A stretch of 40,411 nucleotides of DNA from Lentisphaeria bacterium (GCA_900768515.1 CAAGDG010000039.1:1-40411), one strand, 5' to 3'. Counted from the first letter of the stretch, positions 7,680-15,281 are shown. The notes: generated by a model from the letters alone, not told the origin. Numbers and translations are program-made.

Positions 7680-8756
7680 ATGCGGAAGATTGAAGAGCGG
7701 TACCGGGAGGCACTGGCGGCTATCCCCGCGCCGGGCAGCAACAAGGGTTGTCATACTGCATTGCTTGGAGTGGCAACGAAGGGGATCAGGGCCGGACGGG
7801 ATGACAATACCATGCTGGCGGAAATACGGGCCAGCATTCCCGCCGGGGGGCGCAAAGTTCATGACCGGGAAATCAAGGAAGCAATCCAGAGGGCGCACAA
7901 GGATACCGCCCCGATGGATAAAACCAACCCGCGCCCCTGTACCGTCATTTATCCGCAAAAGAGCCGGTCAGAATTGATAGGGGAAGCCGTAAAAGACGAA
8001 GAAATAGCAAAGGTTATTCAAGACAAGGTGATAGAAGCGGGCGGGGGCAGTCTCGACCCGGAGGGCGCGGACGTCTGGGAAGCGTCTCCGGTGAGGATTG
8101 AAGCGAGATCGGAGCAATTTCCCTTTTCCGGCGACATGCTGCCGATTCTGGAATATCTCTACCGCCCGGACGATGTGTTATTCATCGGCAGCCGGTACGA
8201 TTCCGGCGCGGATCATGTGAAACCCGCCGCCGACTGGCTGGTCTTTTTCCGCCGGGCGCTGGCGTGGATCGAAAAACAGCCGTTCCCGCAACGACAAGGC
8301 CACCTTGCGCGCTTGGGGAATGAATACCCGCATATTATACCAAACGCGCTTACGGGGCGCGCTGGGGCCGCCAAAAGCGGCGACCGCCAGACCATGCGCG
8401 GGGACGCTTGTATAAAGTCATTCCGGTACATCGTCGCGGAGTTCGACGCGCTGCCGATGGAGAAGCAGGGCGCAGTATTGCGCGGGCTCTGCAATCTTGG
8501 GCTATGCAAAATAGCCGCCCTGATTCATTCCGGCGGGAAATCCTGTCATGCGTGGCTTACCTGCGACGGTATCGACAATGGCGACGATTGGGCGCGGATC
8601 GTCAAGGGGGAAGTGTTTCCGGTTTTAACCGCTCTTGGAGTGGATCGGGCATGTTCCAACCCGGCGCGGTTGTCCCGGCTTCCGGGGGTATTCCGGAGCG
8701 ACAAGGCGAATTGGCAGAAACTTCTTTATCTGGCTCCGGGAGGTGGCGAACTATGA
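7680..8756 (+). CDS. Archaeo-eukaryotic-type primase of a phage or plasmid replication module
   Basis: A 358-residue protein with a helical N-terminal region (about 1-120) and a C-terminal primase-like core. Core landmarks are 'YIVAEFDALP' (acidic metal-binding strand, about 256-265), 'LIHSGGKSCHAWL' (sxH-type nucleotide-binding motif) and 'ACSNPARLSRLPGVFR', the arginine-rich segment typical of plasmid and phage primases. It is presumed to lay primers at the element's origin together with the helicase whose ATG overlaps its stop (ATGA at 8753-8756). The ribosome site is poor (AGGCGG, about 11 bases away), so coupling to the upstream gene is possible. Assignment to the superfamily is good; the subfamily is uncertain. 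Confidence 0.8.
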   Translation: MRKIEERYREALAAIPAPGSNKGCHTALLGVATKGIRAGRDDNTMLAEIRASIPAGGRKVHDREIKEAIQRAHKDTAPMDKTNPRPCTVIYPQKSRSELIGEAVKDEEIAKVIQDKVIEAGGGSLDPEGADVWEASPVRIEARSEQFPFSGDMLPILEYLYRPDDVLFIGSRYDSGADHVKPAADWLVFFRRALAWIEKQPFPQRQGHLARLGNEYPHIIPNALTGRAGAAKSGDRQTMRGDACIKSFRYIVAEFDALPMEKQGAVLRGLCNLGLCKIAALIHSGGKSCHAWLTCDGIDNGDDWARIVKGEVFPVLTALGVDRACSNPARLSRLPGVFRSDKANWQKLLYLAPGGGEL

Positions 8757-10213
8757 ACGCGGAAGCAATGGCCGAAAATCTGGCAAAATTCGCGCTTGAA
8801 AATGCGCCGGGCCTGAAAGAGGAAAGCGAGCTTCGGGAACGTTTTGGCGATCCCTTGTTTTTTGATGACAAGGGAAAGATAACCGGAGTTAATCAACCGT
8901 TTTTCGCGGCGTGGTACCGCAAGCAGTTCAACCCCGTTTATGACCCGGACGAACAACGCTTCTATCTCTATAACCCGGCCAAAGGTTTATGGGAACCGCA
9001 AACCGAACAGCGTATTATCTCCAAGCTGGCGGAAATGCTGCGGGAATATGCGCGCAAGGAAAAAATCCCGGATTTGGTCAGGCGGCAAAATGTGCGTTTA
9101 TTGTCGGATATCATGGTATTTCTCAAAGCGGAGGCGGAGCGCCGGAAATGTTTTGATAGAAGCGGGAACCGTTTTATCCATTGCGCCAATGGGGTACTTG
9201 TTTTTGATGATGTTCAAAATTGCTGGACATTGCGGGAGTTTTCCCCCGAGGATTACAGCCGGAATCGTTCCGAGATAGAATATATCCCCGGTGCCGGATG
9301 CCCAAGATTCCTTGACAAACTGATATCCCCCGCCATGAGCAAAGCCGACGCGGACTTGCTGCAACTGTACGCGGGCCAATGCCTGATTGGGGTGAATCTT
9401 TCACAAACGTTTCTGGTTATCACCGGGACCCCCGGCGGCGGCAAGTCAACGCTGGTGAATATTCTGGAAGCGGTTATCGGGCGGCACAACTGCACGGAAT
9501 TAAGGCTTGACCTTATGAACAGACCTTTTGAAACATTCCGTCTGCTGGGGAAAACCCTGTTGACCGCGAAAGACGTTTCCAGCCGCTTTCTGAACAGCGC
9601 CGGGGCTTCAAAGCTGAAAGCATTGACGGGGAACGATACGCAGACCGCAGAGATGAAAGGGGTTGCCGGTGGTATTGATTTTGTCGGATGCTTCAACGCA
9701 ATTATCACCAGCAACAGCACCTTGCGCGTTACACTGGATGGAGATTCCGCAGCATGGCGGCGGCGTATGCTTTGGATCAAATATGAAAACCCGCCGCCCC
9801 AAGAGCCGGTATCCGAGTTTGACAGGGTGATTTTATCGACCGAAGCAAGCGGAGTATTAAACTGGATGCTTGCGGGAGCCGCAAAACTGTTGCGCGCGGG
9901 CGGGCGCATTTCACGCCCCCCGGAGCAACAAAGGCGGGTTGATGATTTGCTTTTGGAATCGGATTCCGTCAGCAGCTTTATTGCTGATTGCGTCAAACCC
10001 GACGGAGGCGCAACCGTTACCATCAATGAAATGTTGATTGCATTCAATGAGTATTGCGACCAACGGGGATGGCAGCCATTGCCGGAAAGAGTTTTTCAGA
10101 AACAATTACCGGATGCGATGCTGAATATTCATCGGGCGGCGCGCAGGAACGATATCAAGCGCGATGGCAAATGTCAGAAAGGATATTCCGGGATGAGGCT
10201 CACGCGCGTATAA
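8753..10213 (+). CDS. Phage/plasmid SF3 helicase (D5-like replication protein)
   Basis: 486 residues from the ATG overlapping the primase stop. An N-terminal D5_N-like helical region (about 40-190) precedes the AAA+ superfamily-3 core: Walker A 'ITGTPGGGKSTL' (about 222-233), the second acidic strand 'TLLTAKDVSS', motif C 'NAIITSNSTLRV' and the arginine finger region 'AWRRRMLWI'. The C-terminal winged-helix segment ('TINEMLIAFNEYCDQRGW') resembles the tail of D5-type helicases. Such proteins unwind the element's origin as ring hexamers. In many satellites primase and helicase are one chain; here they are separate but translationally coupled. Longer upstream extension of the frame runs through the primase gene and is rejected. 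Confidence 0.9.
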   Translation: MNAEAMAENLAKFALENAPGLKEESELRERFGDPLFFDDKGKITGVNQPFFAAWYRKQFNPVYDPDEQRFYLYNPAKGLWEPQTEQRIISKLAEMLREYARKEKIPDLVRRQNVRLLSDIMVFLKAEAERRKCFDRSGNRFIHCANGVLVFDDVQNCWTLREFSPEDYSRNRSEIEYIPGAGCPRFLDKLISPAMSKADADLLQLYAGQCLIGVNLSQTFLVITGTPGGGKSTLVNILEAVIGRHNCTELRLDLMNRPFETFRLLGKTLLTAKDVSSRFLNSAGASKLKALTGNDTQTAEMKGVAGGIDFVGCFNAIITSNSTLRVTLDGDSAAWRRRMLWIKYENPPPQEPVSEFDRVILSTEASGVLNWMLAGAAKLLRAGGRISRPPEQQRRVDDLLLESDSVSSFIADCVKPDGGATVTINEMLIAFNEYCDQRGWQPLPERVFQKQLPDAMLNIHRAARRNDIKRDGKCQKGYSGMRLTRV

Positions 10214-10225
10214 GTTGAAAAGAAC

Positions 10226-10289
10226 CGTCCGAAGCGTCCGAAAAACACAAAAAACCGATGTTTTCGGACGGGCCCGGACGCTTCGGACG
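10226..10289 (+). promoter_or_regulatory. Two competing hairpins built from CGTCCG repeats
   Basis: A perfect 15-base arm (10226-10240) pairs with 10275-10289. Its inner part (10235-10244) can instead pair with 10261-10270 over 10 bases. The two structures exclude each other. They lie between the helicase stop and the nuclease start, where attenuation or an RNA-processing switch would act. Confidence 0.55.
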
Positions 10290-10343
10290 CTTTGTATTCA
10301 CTTACGCGCATGTGAGAAAAACTTGCAAGGGAGAAAAAATACC

Positions 10344-10799
10344 ATGTTACAGATCATTCAGGACACGCGGGAACAACACCCGTTTTCATTCGAGGGGTAC
10401 CCGGTGGAAGTCAAACCGAGGGCGCTGCCGACCGGGGATTACTCGCTTGACGGCTTCGAGGATCGGATAGCGATAGAGAGAAAGGCCGCCGGGGATTTGC
10501 TATCCTGCATGACCGGCGGGCGGGAACGCTTCACCCGGGAACTGGAACGGCTCCGGGGATATGAGGCCGCCGCCGTGGTGGTGGAAACCACCTTTGATAA
10601 TCTGGTCAATGGAAGCCACCGCAGCAAAATCAACCCGGAAGCCATAGAGCAGACGATTATATCAATGATTTGCAATTATCGTATCCCGTTCTTTTTTGCA
10701 AAATCGCGAGAACAGGCGGAGAAGTTCACTTACAACTTTTTCCGGCACTATGTGCGACACGCAAAAAGAAGATACAAGGCAATAGCCGGGATGGAATAA
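10344..10799 (+). CDS. ERCC4/XPF-type nuclease
   Basis: 151 residues from the ATG at 10344, chosen because GGGAG precedes it and because upstream residues are encoded by the hairpin DNA. The XPF nuclease fold is clear: 'DTREQHPFSF' at the start, 'LPTGDYSLDGF', and the metal-binding 'IAIERKAAGDLLSCM' (ERKxxxD), followed by 'RERFTRELERL'. The helix-hairpin-helix tail of full XPF is absent, as usual for phage proteins. Such small nucleases resolve branched or flap DNA, which fits replication or recombination of the mobile island. It is preceded by the CGTCCG hairpins. Function is inferred from the family. Confidence 0.88.
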   Translation: MLQIIQDTREQHPFSFEGYPVEVKPRALPTGDYSLDGFEDRIAIERKAAGDLLSCMTGGRERFTRELERLRGYEAAAVVVETTFDNLVNGSHRSKINPEAIEQTIISMICNYRIPFFFAKSREQAEKFTYNFFRHYVRHAKRRYKAIAGME

Positions 10800-10875
10800 T
10801 ATCCGCCGCCGATTTTGGCGACGGTGAAAACGAGAGGAAAATCATAAATCAACCCATATCAAGGAGAAAACAACG

Positions 10876-11304
10876 ATGACCCGACACATAACGCGCGCGC
10901 GAGGGGCGCAGCAGGGGGGGAAACCCGTTCAGAATCTGGAAGAGCGGTACACCATGGCGGAGGTAATCCAGCGTCTCGACCGTTTCGGCGGACTGATCAA
11001 GCCGACGGCCCGAAGTTTGGGTTGCAGCCGTTCGGCATTGAATGAGTATCTGAATCGAAATCCGGCGGCCAAGGCGGCAGCGCGGGAAAACGTCGAAACC
11101 CTGATTGATGACGCGGAACTATTCGTCGCCGACATTATCCGGGGAAAGATTGCATGTGATGTAAAAAGCCGTCTGGCGGCGGCGCAATACATTCTTTCCA
11201 CCGTTGGCAAAAGTCGCGGCTATACGACGCGGACGGAAACCGAAGTAACCAGCGTGGATTTGCCGGGCTTCACGTTCCGGAAAAAACGACCGGAGGAAGC
11301 ATAA
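10876..11304 (+). CDS. Terminase-small-subunit-like HTH protein (first of two)
   Basis: 142 residues behind AAGGAG. A helix-turn-helix ('IKPTARSLGCSRSALNEYL', about 37-55) is followed by a long helical region ('AAARENVETLIDDAELFVAD', 'DVKSRLAAAQYILSTVGKSR'). This order, DNA-binding head then helical oligomerisation stem, is that of phage small terminases, where a GKxRGY-like end is common. Similarity is moderate, and it could be another phage HTH regulator. If it is a small terminase it would recognise the packaging site of the island's DNA. No large terminase lies in the window, so it would have to use a helper phage's motor. Confidence 0.6.
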   Translation: MTRHITRARGAQQGGKPVQNLEERYTMAEVIQRLDRFGGLIKPTARSLGCSRSALNEYLNRNPAAKAAARENVETLIDDAELFVADIIRGKIACDVKSRLAAAQYILSTVGKSRGYTTRTETEVTSVDLPGFTFRKKRPEEA

Positions 11305-11379
11305 AACGCCGGAGGAATTTTCTTCCCCGGGCATAAAATTGCACCGGGCTGAATAAGTCGCCGTCAATTTTAACGGGAG

Positions 11380-11557
11380 CGCCTTTCACAAAATTATGAA
11401 AGGCGGACAGAGGCCAGAGCGAGGAGAAAGACTTTTTAACAAATTTATTAAAAAGTCATGGCAAGACAACCGCCCATAGAATTATGGACGGTAAATTTAC
11501 CGTGCTCAAAAATGAGCGCGGCGGTATTATGCTGAAGCCAAAATTGGTTTGACCAAT
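11380..11557. promoter_or_regulatory. Cluster of five dyads between the two small-terminase-like genes
   Basis: In 178 bases there are five separate inverted repeats: 9-bp arms 11380-11388/11397-11405, 10-bp arms 11430-11439/11448-11457, a 16-base perfect palindrome 11488-11503, 5-bp arms 11504-11508/11513-11517, and 6-bp arms 11543-11548/11552-11557. The 280-base interval 11305-11584 holds no gene that I can support. An origin, a packaging site or a structured RNA are possible. Confidence 0.6.
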
Positions 11558-11584
11558 AACGAAAATGTTAAAGGGGAAAAAATT

Positions 11585-12034
11585 ATGGGAGTACGATCCA
11601 TAAAAAAACAGGCGGGGCGGGCGTTGCCAGCCAAGGAGGCCAAGAAAACAATCATAGAGGGGATATGCGCGGGGGAGAGTCTCCGGAAGATTTGCAGGGC
11701 TCCGGGGATGCCGGACCGGGCGACGGTACACCGCTGGATTTTGGCCGATACTGATTTTTGCGACCAATACGCGCGGGCGCGGGAGATACAGGCGGAAGAA
11801 ATTTTCGACGAGATTTTAGAAATTTCCGACGATTCAAGGCGGGATTATATCACCGGAGACGATGGACAGAAGCGGATAAACCGGGAGGCAATCGACCGGG
11901 CGAAGCTGAAAATAGACGCGCGGAAATGGGTGCTTTCCAGAATGCAGCCGAAGAAGTACGGAAACCGGATGGAAATTGACCAGCCGACGCAAGATTACGT
12001 AGTGAACATAATCACCGCCCCGGAGCCGAAATAA
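11585..12034 (+). CDS. Terminase small subunit, Sf6 gp1-like (second of two)
   Basis: 149 residues from the ATG at 11585, preceded by AAAGGGG. It follows the Sf6-type small terminase plan: helix-turn-helix head 'IIEGICAGESLRKICRAPGM', 'ATVHRWILAD', then the helical stem with 'QYARAREIQAEEIFDEILEI' and 'KLKIDARKWVLSRMQPKKYG', the family's very typical signature before the 'GNRMEI' end. In phages this protein selects DNA for packaging with the large subunit. Here no large subunit, portal or capsid gene follows, which is the usual state of phage satellites. A remnant prophage is the alternative. Confidence 0.85.
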   Translation: MGVRSIKKQAGRALPAKEAKKTIIEGICAGESLRKICRAPGMPDRATVHRWILADTDFCDQYARAREIQAEEIFDEILEISDDSRRDYITGDDGQKRINREAIDRAKLKIDARKWVLSRMQPKKYGNRMEIDQPTQDYVVNIITAPEPK

Positions 12035-12082
12035 AGAGATTGGATATTTGATCGAGAATCACCAGACAAGGAGTAAATAAAC

Positions 12083-12298
12083 ATGAAAGAAAAATTGTTG
12101 CAGTGTATGGCTTGCGGACAGATTGCGGCGGGGGATAATCCGGAGAATCTGAAACGGGTTTGCCTTGCGTGCTGCCCCCGCCTGAAAAACGGGGCGGAAG
12201 ATACCGCATACATTGTATTTCAAACGGAATTGCCGCAGGAGGTGAAACGCTGTCCGGAGCGCTTCAATCCGGCACCGGAAGCCGGAAGAGAGGAATAA
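12083..12298 (+). CDS. Small zinc-ribbon protein
   Basis: 71 residues behind AAGGAG. Two cysteine pairs ('CMAC' near residue 8 and 'CLACC' near residue 27) make a plausible treble-clef or zinc-ribbon knuckle; the rest is polar and Pro/Glu-rich. It resembles the many short zinc-finger proteins in phage early or late regions. I do not recognise a family. It lies between the second small-terminase-like gene and higBA. Confidence 0.6.
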   Translation: MKEKLLQCMACGQIAAGDNPENLKRVCLACCPRLKNGAEDTAYIVFQTELPQEVKRCPERFNPAPEAGREE

Positions 12299-12398
12299 AA
12301 CAACAGGGGGGCGGAAATGGAGAGGGGAGGGGGATTTCCGTTGCATATCGCCCCGGCAAGTTATATCCAAGAATTGGGCTGTTTTTTCCGGTTGGCTA

Positions 12399-12426
12399 TT
12401 GAAACTATAACGCGGAACGTTATATT
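12399..12426 (+). promoter_or_regulatory. higBA promoter with overlapping operator palindrome
   Basis: TTGAAA (12399-12404) and TATATT (12421-12426) are 16 bases apart. The dyad TATAACG-5-CGTTATA (12406-12424) fills the spacer and enters the -10 box. That is the expected position for autorepression by HigA. Confidence 0.75.
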
Positions 12427-12450
12427 AATAGCGGGAGCATGTGATGTGAA

Positions 12451-12726
12451 ATGATAAAGGGATTCAGAGACAAGGAAACGGAGAAAATTTACTCCGGAAT
12501 ACGTTCGGCGAAACTTCCCGGAAATATTCAGGAAGCGGCGCGGCGCAAGCTGAAAATGCTTCATGCGGCAGCCGACGTAACGGATTTACGGGTACCGCCG
12601 GGAAACCGTCTGGAAGCGCTGGAGGGGCGGCAGGGGTATTTCAGTATTCGGATCAACATCCAATGGCGGATCACATTCCGATGGAATGACGGCGCGGAAG
12701 ATGTGAAGATTGAAGATTACCATTGA
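12451..12726 (+). CDS. higB: HigB-type mRNA interferase toxin
   Basis: 91 residues. It aligns along its whole length with HigB of the RelE/ParE superfamily: 'MIKGFRDKETEKIYSG', 'LKMLHAAADVTDLRVPPGNR', 'LEALEGRQGYFSIRIN', 'QWRITFRW' and the closing 'EDYH'. The basic and aromatic residues of the RNase site are kept. Such toxins cut mRNA on the ribosome and are neutralised by HigA, encoded next with the reversed toxin-first order typical of higBA. It sits at the end of the mobile island, where toxin-antitoxin pairs often stabilise the element or defend against phage. Confidence 0.93.
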   Translation: MIKGFRDKETEKIYSGIRSAKLPGNIQEAARRKLKMLHAAADVTDLRVPPGNRLEALEGRQGYFSIRINIQWRITFRWNDGAEDVKIEDYH

Positions 12727-12739
12727 TGGAGGTGACGGC

Positions 12740-13069
12740 ATGGCGAATGAAGAAAAATTCTTGAAGCCGGTACATCCCGGCGAAGTGTTGGATATGGAGT
12801 TTCTGAAACCGTTGAAGCTGTCGCAAAACAAGCTGGCGCGGGATATCGGAGTACCGCCCCGGCGGATCAACGAGATTGTACACGGCAAGCGGGCGATAAC
12901 GGCGGATACTGCTATCCGTTTAAGCCGGTATTTCGGCACGTCGGCGCAATTCTGGCTGAATCTCCAAACGGAATACGAACTTGACAGCATCATATACGCG
13001 GAGAAGACCGGCGGAGAAGATAAATTTAAATTTATCCGAGCTTTCAAGCCGGTTGCCGCCATACTGTAG
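12740..13069 (+). CDS. higA: HigA-type antitoxin, XRE family
   Basis: 109 residues from the ATG at 12740, chosen for the GGAGGTGA ribosome site at 12728-12735 (an ATG at 12710 lies inside higB). The Xre helix-turn-helix is canonical: 'HPGEVLDMEFLKPLKLSQNK', 'GVPPRRINEIVHGKRAITAD', 'RLSRYFGTSAQFWLNLQ'. After the usual end the protein continues about 25 residues ('IIYAEKTGGEDKFKF...'), a tail not normal for HigA and possibly read-through caused by a lost stop. It binds HigB and should repress the promoter through the palindrome at 12406-12424. A terminator follows directly. Confidence 0.92.
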   Translation: MANEEKFLKPVHPGEVLDMEFLKPLKLSQNKLARDIGVPPRRINEIVHGKRAITADTAIRLSRYFGTSAQFWLNLQTEYELDSIIYAEKTGGEDKFKFIRAFKPVAAIL

Positions 13070-13086
13070 TTCGAGAAAAAAAGCAG

Positions 13087-13129
13087 CCGCCCGGAGGATT
13101 TCAATAGTACGCTTCCGGGCGGTATTTTT
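13087..13129 (+). terminator. Terminator behind higBA
   Basis: The GC-rich arms 13087-13095 and 13114-13122 pair perfectly over 9 bp, and TATTTTTATT follows. Confidence 0.85.
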
Positions 13130-13139
13130 ATTGATTCAA

Positions 13140-13161
13140 AAAAATGCCGTAAAAATGCCGT
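13140..13161. repeat. Tandem 11-base direct repeat near the island's right end
   Basis: AAAAATGCCGT occurs twice without spacer (13140-13150, 13151-13161), about 90 bases from the tRNA. It might be a recombinase arm site or a chance duplication. Confidence 0.4.
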
Positions 13162-13247
13162 AATTCCTGCTTGAAAAGGCCATTTTTTGCCATGTTTTGC
13201 GGTTATATGAAAAAACGGGATTTTAGGGAGTTTTGAGGAGAAAAAAA

Positions 13248-13324
13248 TGGAGCCGACTGTCGGGATCGAACCGACGACCTGCTGATTACAAGTCAACCGC
13301 TCTGGCCAACTGAGCTAAGTCGGC
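13248..13324 (-). tRNA. tRNA-Thr (TGT anticodon), CCA encoded
   Basis: On the minus strand the cloverleaf is complete: acceptor GCCGACT/AGTCGGC, D arm GCTC/GAGC, anticodon stem GTTGA/TCAGC around CTTGTAA (anticodon TGT, reading ACA), variable AGGTC, T arm GTCGG/CCGAC with TTCGATC, discriminator T and an encoded CCA. A run of seven Ts after the CCA can end transcription. Its 3' end faces the accessory island, as is usual for elements that integrate into tRNA genes. Confidence 0.96.
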
Positions 13325-13338
13325 ATTAAAACACTCCT

Positions 13339-13367
13339 AATATAGTGCGGATATTTCGGGTTCGCAA
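13339..13367 (-). promoter_or_regulatory. Promoter of tRNA-Thr
   Basis: Minus-strand TTGCGA (13367-13362) and TATATT (13344-13339) with 17 bases between; the tRNA starts 15 bases after the -10 box. Confidence 0.7.
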
Positions 13368-13378
13368 ATCATTCCGAC

Positions 13379-13406
13379 TTGAATTTCCGCAAAAAAATGA
13401 TACATT
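13379..13406 (+). promoter_or_regulatory. Candidate parE promoter
   Basis: TTGAAT (13379-13384) and TACATT (13401-13406) are 16 bases apart, about 34 bases before the first possible parE start codon. Confidence 0.5.
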
Positions 13407-13439
13407 TATCCCCTGCAGTTCCACTCGAAATCCGGGAGT

Positions 13440-15281
13440 ATGATCCGTACCATGACAACAGAAAAGTCCGTCGAATACAATGGAGACGCGATCCGTACCC
13501 TGAAGCCTCTCGAACACATCCGGCATCGTCCCGGCATGTACATCGGCAGAATGGGGGACGGTTCGCATCCGGACGACGGCATTTATGTGCTGCTGAAGGA
13601 GATCATCGACAACTGCATCGATGAGTTTACCATGGGAATGGGCAAGCGGATCGAAGTGACGGTGGAAGGGGGATCCGCCACAGTCCGGGACTATGGACGG
13701 GGGATTCCGCCGGAGAAGCTGGTCGAATGTGTTTCGGTCATGAATACCGGCGGAAAATACAACGACGACGTTTTTCAGTTTTCGATCGGACTCAACGGTG
13801 TCGGAACCAAGGCGGTCAATGCGCTTTCACAGGAGTTCGTGGTGCGGACCATCCGCGAGGGAAAGTTCCGGGAAGCCCGGTTTGTCCGGGGGGAACTGGT
13901 CGGCGAGGATCAGGGCGAATGCGCCGAGCGCAACGGAACCCGGGTTTTTTTCACGCCGGATGAGACTCTGTTCCCCGGCTACGCCTTCAAGCAGGAGTAC
14001 CTTGAAAAGCGGATGTGGATGTACGCCTATTTGAACAGCGGGCTGTCGCTCTATCTGAATGGCCAGCTCTACCTGTCGCGCCGGGGGCTGCAGGACCTGC
14101 TGGAATCGGAAACCGGCGGCGAACGGCTCTACGACGTGATCGCGTTTCGTTCCAAGACGCTCGAATTTGCCGTCACCCACAGCGACAACTACGGCGAGAC
14201 CAGCTTCAGTTTTGTGAACGGACAGTACACCAATGACGGCGGAACCCACCTCTCCGCCTTCAAAGAGGGCGTGCTCAAGGGAATCAACGAGTTTTCCGGG
14301 AAAAACTACAAGGCGGACGAGGTCCGCGACGGCATGGTCGGGGCGATCGCCATCAAAATCAAGGATCCGGTGTTTGAATCCCAGACCAAGAACAAGCTCG
14401 GCAACACCGACGTGCGCGGTCCGATCGTTTCGGCGGTCCGGGATGCGATCGTCGATTTTCTGCACAAAAACAAGCAGGTTGCGGAAATCCTGCTGGAAAA
14501 GGTCGCCCGGAATGAACAGCTTCACCGGCAGATCCAGGAAGTTAAGAAGAAGTCGCGCGACAGCCAGCAGAAGACGCGGCTGCGGATTCCAAAGCTCAAG
14601 GATTGCAAGTTTCACGTCGGGGAGCGCTGGCCGAAGAATCTGCAGCAGCGCGAGACCATGATTTTTCTGACCGAGGGGGATTCCGCGGCCGGGTCGCTCG
14701 AAGTCTGCCGGGATGTGAACTGTCAGGCGATTTTCGCATTGCGCGGCAAGCCGATGAACTGCTTCGGAGAGAAGTTCGAGAAGATCTACAGCAACGAGGA
14801 GCTGACCTTTCTGATGCAGGCGCTCGGGATCGAGGATTCGATCGAGAACCTGCGGTATGACAAGGTGATTCTCGCAACCGACGCCGACGTGGACGGGCTG
14901 CACATCCGCAATCTGCTGATCACGTTTTTCCTCTCTTTTTTCGAGCAGCTGGTGCTTTCCGGTCATCTCTATGTTTTGGAGACGCCGCTTTTCCGGGTGC
15001 AGAAACCGAAGGAGAAGGCGGTTTACTGCTACAGTGAAAATGAACGCGACCGGGCGGCCGCGGCCCTCGGGAAGAAATCTGAAATCACCCGGTTCAAAGG
15101 GCTGGGCGAGATTTCGCCGAAGGAGTTCGGGCAGTTTATCGGCGAGGAGATGCGGCTTCAGCCGGTCACGCTGGACAACATGCGCAACATTCCCGAACTT
15201 CTGGGCTTTTTCATGGGAACCAACACCCCGAAGCGGCGCGAATACATCATGAACAACCTGGAAGTGCATAAATATGAGTGA
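13440..15281 (+). CDS. parE: DNA topoisomerase IV subunit B (ParE type)
   Basis: ATPase subunit of a type IIA topoisomerase that decatenates or relaxes daughter chromosomes with the ParC subunit encoded next. Its 613 residues fit ParE rather than long GyrB. The GHKL ATPase has 'EIIDNCIDEF', 'DYGRGIP' and 'GLNGVGTKAVNALS'. The transducer follows. The TOPRIM domain has 'LTEGDSAAGSL' (about 409) and 'ATDADVDGLHIRNLL'. The C-terminal 'RFKGLGEI' is also present. 'GDGSHPDDGIYVLLKEIIDN' is close to the Bacteroidetes-type ParE. The ATG at 13440 has GGGAG almost touching it; ATG 13452 (Met5) may be the true start. The stop overlaps the parC start by 8 bases. Confidence 0.93.
   Translation: MIRTMTTEKSVEYNGDAIRTLKPLEHIRHRPGMYIGRMGDGSHPDDGIYVLLKEIIDNCIDEFTMGMGKRIEVTVEGGSATVRDYGRGIPPEKLVECVSVMNTGGKYNDDVFQFSIGLNGVGTKAVNALSQEFVVRTIREGKFREARFVRGELVGEDQGECAERNGTRVFFTPDETLFPGYAFKQEYLEKRMWMYAYLNSGLSLYLNGQLYLSRRGLQDLLESETGGERLYDVIAFRSKTLEFAVTHSDNYGETSFSFVNGQYTNDGGTHLSAFKEGVLKGINEFSGKNYKADEVRDGMVGAIAIKIKDPVFESQTKNKLGNTDVRGPIVSAVRDAIVDFLHKNKQVAEILLEKVARNEQLHRQIQEVKKKSRDSQQKTRLRIPKLKDCKFHVGERWPKNLQQRETMIFLTEGDSAAGSLEVCRDVNCQAIFALRGKPMNCFGEKFEKIYSNEELTFLMQALGIEDSIENLRYDKVILATDADVDGLHIRNLLITFFLSFFEQLVLSGHLYVLETPLFRVQKPKEKAVYCYSENERDRAAAALGKKSEITRFKGLGEISPKEFGQFIGEEMRLQPVTLDNMRNIPELLGFFMGTNTPKRREYIMNNLEVHKYE

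Noticed and set aside
13140..13161. CRISPR array or iteron cluster
   Set aside because: Only two 11-base copies without spacers. No CRISPR-type repeat-spacer pattern was seen anywhere in the window.
6700..13324. attL/attR direct repeats around the island
   Set aside because: I compared the 3' part of the tRNA-Thr with the DNA around 6690-7300 by eye and found no copy; the left end may have been deleted with the IS scar.
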